Below the pieces are notes generated by a model. It searched no databases. It was not told the DNA's origin and saw only the letters and a program-made list of their open reading frames with translations. Shown one piece after another: positions 51,965-60,900 of a DNA stretch of 64,000 bases (position 1 is the stretch's first letter; each line of letters starts with the position of its first letter). The translations under genes were made by a program, and so were the position numbers. This DNA is from Aporrectodea caliginosa (lineage: Eukaryota > Annelida > Clitellata > Crassiclitellata > Lumbricidae), in contig JACEVL010000671.1 of assembly GCA_020284085.1 (NCBI GenBank), positions 358,001 through 422,000 of the forward strand. The letters are read 5' to 3'.

Positions 51965-54900
51965 GCAGAGTTTGGAGTAGGACAAATACGTTTAGGTTAA
52001 TGGTTGGATAATTATATTACTTACCTGTTAACATGAACATGGCTGTTGTTTTTCCCGCTCCGTTGTGCCCCAGTAGAGCGGTTATATTGCCTTCATACAT
52101 GTCGATGTTAAGGTTGTTAACTGCTACCTTCGATCCGAATTGCTAAAGGAAACAGTTCTTAACAATATACGGAAACCAATTGGCTCTTGTCCACCACATG
52201 TATTAGGCTACCTCAAACAAAACGTAGCCACCATCATGATCTGCACAAAAACCCTTACTAGCTGCCCTGTGTGGTCTTACATTCCATAAAGTGTACAACA
52301 ATCCAATACTTGTATCCAGTATAGATATGAACATTACCCATATCTATAATTAGTCTTAGCTCCTTTATAATAACAATAAGTTACGCACTTTTGTCGTTGG
52401 CTGCGTTATGACAGCCAGTTTTGAATAAACGAAAATACAATACAATACAATATTTACACAGTTTACCAGGACAGTGCACCGTTGTAATCTGTTGCATAAT
52501 GCATAATGATGCAATGTAACGGGTATTATTATTGCTTTAACAGATGACCGTTATCTAATGCATTTGTGCTAACATTAATGCCTCATTTGAGACAGGCTAT
52601 GAACTGAACGAGGCTTAATTGCACTCAGAGGCTTTGTGAATCTGGATCTCATTATGCATCTGACGGCACTGCGACCTATATTTCGATTTTCGATTATGAG
52701 CGTTCACCAAATTACATACCCTACGTGTCACCATGCACCTGCAATACCACAAATGAGTGAGTGAATGAATGAATAAAATTAGATTTACGTGTAAGACATC
52801 AAAACTCAATCAGGTGCACGGTCAGTTGCTAAGGGGGGGGGGGAGATAATAGCAGTCGAAGGTTGTAGCTAAATGACCGATTCATTAATGAAAAAGACAG
52901 TTTCAAATTGCCGCTTGAAGGATGCGATTGTTGGAGCTGAACATAAATAGTAAGTAAGTATGTAAAGTAAGTAACGGTATTTTTTATTAAGGGGTAAGTA
53001 TGGGTATATTGTTTATACCAGATATTGTTGGGTGAGGCTGAACATAAAGCATGTTTGATAAATCCGACGTATGCTTTAGGGCCTAGTTCTTAGAGAAGTT
53101 GAGTGAGATTTCAGGAGACATGTTTTGACTGATTGATGCCCAAACCTTAGTAAGTCCTCTGATCTGAATTCCAGGTTTAGCGCTGCGCAACGGAATTTCA
53201 AAGTATTGTCTTTTCTCGTCTGGAATAAGCGTCATGAAGTCGTCTGTCAGTGACTTTTCCTGACCTTTTCGTGTACCAATCCAGTAATCTTTCTGCAGAT
53301 ACATCAATGGCACATGACTTAGGGGCCTACCTGTTTCTTACACTTGATCATTCTAAAAGCTTAAATCTCCATGTTAAATTACCTGCGAACCATTCTATGT
53401 ATGCATGTAGGTATGAAATCATTTATATAGCGCCTTTTGAAACCCAGAACATCAAACACAGATAGCTTACTAATCTAGCAAGAGCGAGATACATAGCGGC
53501 AAACATAAGATTGATGCTGAGCTGAAACATACGATACAGTGCGCATATCTACACTAGGCCTATAAGTCTGAAAATTTGTATGTAGGGGAAGGTTGCCCGA
53601 GACGGAACGACGCCTGAGATGGAGTACGGTATTTAACTTTGTAAGCAGCACAGTTAACTTTCGGTTGACTGCCAGTGAGTTTGGTATTTTGAGGAATTTT
53701 GAAGCATGTAGCACATGTTAATGAAGCAAAATGACATATTCTGAATAAATTCCATCTCAGGACACTGGTTGCCTAAGATGGAATGATTTGGGGGTCAGAC
53801 AAAATATTTATTCCCACGTGTTTTGTCCAATGTGAAGAAATGCAGAAGAAATAAATTTGTTCCTAAGATACTGATTTACAAGATCCTCCACATAGCAGTT
53901 GTTTTAGTTAGGGCAGTCAAATGAAAAGTTCAAAAAACTTAAAATCGTTCCATCTCAGGCAACCTTCCCCTACATATTATTTGTCTGTCACACTACAAAC
54001 TCGCGAATGCAACGCTGTAGCGATATCAAACTTTCAAAGAACTTTTTTCCTCCAAATTTCTGGGTCAACGCAACTATTTGCAGTTCAAATTGTCGTTTGA
54101 CTCATTTCGATTCCGAGATATTTAAATTTTTAATTTCACACGTGTTTACATTGAATCGCGTGAAGCACTGAAGCCTGCCATTTATTTTATGGACCACGTG
54201 ATATGAAGGCGGGAATAACTATTGAAATCAAGCGGAAACGATATAATATGGTAGATAGCCTATACACACACAAAACACGGCGAAGCCGTACAATTCACGA
54301 AAGCATGAGAACTACATGTATGATGACGGCAGTTATATAGAAAGGTAGAAATACACGAAAGCATGGTAACAGAACTGTAGCGAAACCGTCAAAAATTACA
54401 TCTAGGAAAAACCCGGGCGAAGCCGGGTAATGCTCAAGTGTAATGTAAGTATTGTTCCGAGTGGACGGCCAGATGTTTTGGAAAGCTTGGTGGACTAATG
54501 TTAATAGGCGAAAGCGAGGAACTTACAAATTTCCACGGGCAGTACACTGCAGTGATCGGATACCATTTCAGGATGTCTCAATACTGGAACATCCGCCCTC
54601 TGATGTAGGCCCTACACTGTGGCTGCGAAGGCCAGCGCTGTCATTGAACCTGGTAGACCTATCCGAAACGACGAAAATGCTAACGCACTCAATCCACTCA
54701 TCGTAACATCGAAACATTGTTTCTGATGCCTAAGTGAATTGCACACATATCGCTCTGTTTACGATACACGCATATACACTGACCGTGACGAGAAAATAGA
54801 ACGGTTGCGGAGTTCCAAAGTCGCCGGGTATAACAGCATCCAAATACCAGGTAAGAATAGAGTAAATGATCGCATCAACCAATAGCATGATCAGAATGTG

Positions 54901-57900
54901 ACCCATCGTATGTCCGTCTGCGGAAGACCAAATTGTGCTCCAGCGTGCACCAATGCCTGTCAAATTGAAATAGCCACACCGCTTGCATATACCCAAATAG
55001 CAGGTCATAAATATAATGTCATAGTAAAACTAGAAGTTGGATGAACGATGAAAACATGGTATTAATGCTAAATTATTGCAGTAACATTAGAAGTTGGATG
55101 AGCATATTTATAGCACAAATAGAAGCTGGATGAGCGATTAAAAAATTACTTTGATGCTAAATTACTGCGGTAAAACTAGAAGTTGGACGAGCGATTAAAC
55201 TATTTTTAGTAGATGTAGAAGTTGGATGAGTAATGGAAATATGTTTTAGTAGAAGTAGAAGTTGGATGAGCGATGAAAACATCCCTAAAATATGTTTTAA
55301 AATTTTACGAACTGCTATAGGGCCTACCGGTTGGGATTTGGGTAAATGCACACCGCTTTAACCGCCAAATGTATGACTTGAACAATATCTTCGTCTAGCT
55401 CTATGTGTCCCAGTGACTAGGGTCACTGCGTGATTCGTTTGTCAACACGTGTAAACGTCGACGGATTAATCTAATTAAGGGAGATCCGTGTAATTTGGAC
55501 CCCCTAAGAAAAACGGCCTATTAAAAACGCCACATAGCAGAAATAAAGTTAAGCACACAATTATTGCATGCAGCTGGTGAAATTCTACAAAATAACGCAT
55601 GAAATTACTGCTTAATATTATTTAAGTTGGAAATAAACGAAATAAACATTTTTTCAAAAGTGGTCCAAATTACACGCTGCCTTGTGTAATTTGGACCGCA
55701 TGGTTCAACTTACACAACGTTTACTTTGCATTGTACGGTGTGCAGGCAGGATACAATGTCTGTTACAGGACTATTACAGTTAAACATGGTTTGTAAGCCC
55801 TCGAGTAAGAAAACTTTATTATAAGACTTAAGAGGCACTTTCCATAGTTAGTTCTTCAACATCCGGCAGTTGCTGTGCATCATAACATTGCAGTTATCAC
55901 AGAAGTAGGCCTACTAGTACTCTGAATGGGACAGATCTGCACACGCTTTGTGTGCCAACAGTTTACATTTTTCACATTGAATCCACGCCTCTTCATATGT
56001 TTCACCACATACGAAACAGTGATATGTAGTATTGTCACCTCTGCACTGCTGTTGAGCGCTTTTATTTCACATGCTTTTGATTTGTTAAGCCCACGTTTTG
56101 ATTTCCTGTTGCTGGTCACGCTTGTCTTCGTAATAAGCTTAATATACCGAGGGGTAACTACTTTTTCATCGTAAGACCCTAGAAAAAAATGACAATCTAA
56201 ATTTAATTTTTTCTGCAAAACTATAGATACACAGTTCAAGTTCTCTACAAATTTGCTTCCTATAAAGATGCAAATTGATCTTGAACTGTGTATCTAGTTA
56301 TTGCAATAATATCTATAAACAAATAATTATGTACATGAAAAAATCAAATTTAGCTTGTCATCAGGTTTTCTTGGGTTGGAGCCTACTCTGCTTGTCTGCC
56401 CATCAATATTTATTCCTGATCCAGGGGTCTCCAAGCATAATTCTTTCTTCCCATTACGAGCAATCTTTTCGGCAACTTTGAGACCTGTCCCATAGCTAAG
56501 AGCTTCTAAAGCAGACGACATAGGCTATCTGCTGAAGTCCATTTGCCGTGTTTCCCTTCGAAATTCTAGCCGCTTGGGTTGTCGTGGTCACATCAGGACT
56601 AACGACTCTATAAAACAGAAAAACATCAATAGTCTCAAAGAAATGTATTTCTGGCGTCAAATAGAAAATATTAATGAGATGAAATAATTATAACCGACTA
56701 TTTTATATATTTAATTTCAGCTTAAACAACTGTAGTGCGAAGTCTGTACACTGAAATATACGACGCGTGTAATTTGGACCACCTCGCGTGTAATTTGGAC
56801 CCTGGTCCATATTACACAATTGGTATTGGTCCAAATTACACGACTGTCGAGCCTACCTTAGAATGTGTAAATCCGATAAATACTGCAAGGCAGCAACTAC
56901 AACTTTACATTCAGCAAAAACGGCGTAAATTGTAGAACAAATTGCGGTTCTGCTAGCTTGTCTGATACCCTGCAATATATTTTAAAACAAGAGATAACTT
57001 GAAGCTCAAAATTAGATCATGTAGCGCAGAAACCTTTAAACTAGATTTTAATACGCTTACCTGTGTCTGCAGCGATAAACTTCGAAACAAGTATGGCGGC
57101 CTGCCTCAAAGAACCAAACAACAAGAAGCCGATAAGTAAGTAAGAGCGCAACAAGCAGATAAAGCGGTGGTCCAAATTACACGACGGTCCAAATTACACG
57201 GGTCTCCCTTACTACATGCTTCGTAAGTTGCACTGAGTAAATCGACTAGTGCTCCGAATCAGATCTAAGTATTGTCGACTCAAACAGAGAATCAGAGACC
57301 ATTATACTTCCTGATATAATTATTATCCAACAACCAAATTACTTTCGAGTAACGTATGTTCAATGGACAGCAAAAACTTTGTTCGTGTCACTAATTTTTG
57401 GTCCATGCCCACAACAGTTGTAGGCTATATCTAGCATACACATATGCAACAGCCCATCCTGCAAACATCCACACCACCCACGCACACCAGCCATGAGGTT
57501 CTTACAAGCCGTGACACATGTCATGCACATCAGCCATGCATTTCATTACAAGCCGTGACACATGTCATGCACATCAGCCATTGATTTCATTACGACCAGT
57601 GACACATGTCACGCACATCAGCCATGCATTTCATAACAACCCATGACACATGTCATGCACATCTGCCATGCATTTCATTACAAGCCGTGACACATGTCAC
57701 GCACATCAGCCATGCATTTCATAACAACCCATGACACATGTCACGCACATCAGCCATGCATTTCATAACAACCCATGACACATGTCACGCACATCAGCCA
57801 TGCATTTCTTACAAGCCGTGACACATGTCACGCACATCAGCCATGCATTTCTTACAAGCCGTGACACATGTGATGCACATCAGCCATGCATTTCTTACAA

Positions 57901-60900
57901 GCCGTGACACAAGTGATGCACATCAGCCATGCATTTCTTACAAGCCGTGACACATGTGATGCACATCAGCCATGCATTTCTTACAAGCCGTGACACATGT
58001 GATGCACATCAGCCATTCATTTCAATACAACCCGTGACACATGTCATGCACTCGTGCAAGTGGTTCAATGCGTATTAGTCGCAGTCTGTAGAAAGGCGCC
58101 CAAAGTCTATCAATATCATCGATTCTGCATTATCACCATCGTCGTCAGCTTCATCGATCATAATGAAAGTTTGTAAACAAAAGTACCTCTCTGCGTAAGA
58201 TTTATGCATTCTCTTTCCTATTAAATAATCATAAACGACGTAGGCCTACCGAGTGCCTCGTACTCTGCAATCTTAATGCATCCTATGCTTTCTCGCGGTA
58301 GTCGAGGTACATCCCGCGGCAATGGAGACAGCAATTTCGGTGTTACCGCGGTAATGGGCTTTCTGTTGCGGGAAAACCGCGGTAATGGACAATGATGGGC
58401 ACTAAACTAATTTTTTTAGCTAAACTTCAACTATTTTCCAACTAAATAAAGCAGTTTAACAAAAGTTGGCAACTGTTTTTGTAAATAAGTTAACTAAACT
58501 AAAAATGTCAGTTAAACTTTTCCAATTTTTAACTAACTTTTTTACAGACATTTTCACAAAAACAGAGGTTAAGTGAACTGCAATAATGCACAGCGTCAAT
58601 GACAATTTCACTTTCAAACTAGTTCCCGGCGCCACCGCCATCCGCTGCCGCCAGTCGCTAAGCCCTCAAGTTGCAACCAGTCGCTAAGCTATCGACTGCT
58701 ATCGACTTTGTTTACTTAATAATATCAGCAGTTATTTATTTACTACCTTACTGCCTACCTAGCACTACTTACTTAACTAGCTATACTTAGGCCTACATCG
58801 AAACACATAAACGACTAAAAAAGGAAGTGTGAGTGAATGAATAAATGTATAAATAATAGTTGATCAACAAATGTACATACCTGGATTTCTTCCACCAAAT
58901 TCTCCAAGCGATATTCTTGGTCCGTTCTCATTATGTTCAGAGAACATGGTTTCTGTTCTCCAATGGATCTTCATGCTCCGATGAACTCCTACATTTGGTT
59001 CCTCCGATCGCGGGCGGATCTTGTAGATGATGTTCTTCGGAAGACTGACAGAGTCGTTCGAAACGACGAAGACGATGGCGCCAAAAATATTTTTATGTAG
59101 CGCCACGTAGTCTTCCAGAGCTTTTTCAGATGCAAAGCCCAGAGCTACATATATCATGAACAAGAAGATATCGGTGAAAATTCAGCATCACCTGTTTCTT
59201 CACTTTTATGTGTATATATAAAACACTCGGCAGTTTGTCTGCGCATAAGTGCCTCTGTTAATTAACACGCATTAAAATTTAGTGCCGGTGTCTCGAAATA
59301 GAGTATCCCCATACACGAGTATCCCCCTTAGCGAAATGGAGCATTCGGTTTAGTTTGCATTTTTTGCGGTTTCTAAGTGTATTCACTCGTACTGTTTGGA
59401 TTGATTGTACACATAAAATATTTTAAGTTGCGTATCTTTAGTTTGTACGTCGACGTGAAATTAATTCACTTCGTTTTTGTGTTTTTGACTGGATTTTCGT
59501 CTTGGCTATCGTGATGTGTATGACGATGGGGGATAGAATGGTTTATCCCCCCGAATACTCTAAACCGGTTTATTCCATCCGGGGGATATGCTTTAGGGGG
59601 GGGGTAGAATATCTCGGGACACCGGCGACTACCAGGAAATACACGGCAAGTAGTGCATTGCGATGACCTGTATCGAGGTAACAGTAGCTGTAAATGAAAA
59701 CTTATAAAACGCCACTCATAAGTTTCGGTGGCGCTTTCGATCCGGGCCAGTGTAATCACTGGCAAACAGCTAAGTATTTAGGCGCTTGCGGAACTGAGGG
59801 AAGAGAAACTAAGGAGTTCAAGCCATTCCAGCTGGACGGCCAACAAAAACAAAAGCCCTGGACTGGGATGTAGCGGTATGCATACGGGGAATCGCAAGGA
59901 GGCCGCAGGGGGCTGCCGACCGAAGGAAGATCCGGTCAGGGCGGTCAGCAGAGGGAAGAAGATCAGAGTGCAAAAGGTCGTAAAATTGGGCGGAACAGAA
60001 AGCCGCACATCAAGTTAAGAATCTTAAACTGGATGCGTTGATGGACAGGCAGCTATTCAAGGGAGTCCCCGATGAACATGGATATCTGGGCAAATTTCAG
60101 GATGCAACCTATGAGGCGGACGACGGCATTAAGGATAGACTGAAGAAGCATCAGGACATTAAAAGAAGAAAGGCCGATGTAACCGGCATTGCTGAAGTCG
60201 ACCTTAGTACAGATCAGGGCATGAACTAGTAACTAGTAATCTCATGAGGGGGGGGGGGCAAAAGAACGTTCTAGTATACGGCATGTCTTGGAGGTCCATG
60301 GGATTCGACCATTGTTGCTTCAAGAACTTAAGAAAAGAAAACGAGCGCATCGTCTAAATTTCCATCTGAGACACGAGACTTTAATTCCTGTATAATATCC
60401 ATCTTGTCTTCTGCTGATTTTTGCTTAAGGTTCAGGGACAGTGAACGATGGTGTCGCACGACAGTTGGGGCTCTCTTACAAAATACAGTGATACAGTTAG
60501 CTGATATACATCTCTTGTCTTGCAATAAAGTGACAACAATTATTGTGTCCTGCTCAGTTATTGCACCAAGATATATAGTAATTTTTTAAAGAATTCTCAG
60601 GAGAATAATGACTGGATGCCGAATGTACATGTAGGTAATGTAGGTAGGGTGGTTCAAACTAAGCACGCCGCGATAACGTATCTTACATAATTATAGTATT
60701 ACCATGTTATACCACACTCTCGCATGCCATGTCATGTGGTATTATATCATGTACCATGCCATAATAATGCAATGCCATACTGAACCAAACTTCAATCTAT
60801 CAGAGCGGTTTTCAAACTTTATTTTCATTGTCCCCCAGGTAAAAAAGTAGAATGCTGGCGTACCACCAGCAAAGGTAAGATCAAAAGCAACAGACGAGTG

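Noticed and set aside
51790..52011. ORF with a poly-Met run
   Set aside because: Produced by an ATG microsatellite.
57490..58060. CRISPR-like array of 44-bp units
   Set aside because: No unique spacers; contiguous tandem units.
60038..60229. Plus-strand ORF of 63 codons beginning MMDRQLF
   Set aside because: The opposite strand reads as a LINE C-terminal region ([20 protein letters not shown]), so the plus frame is a shadow.
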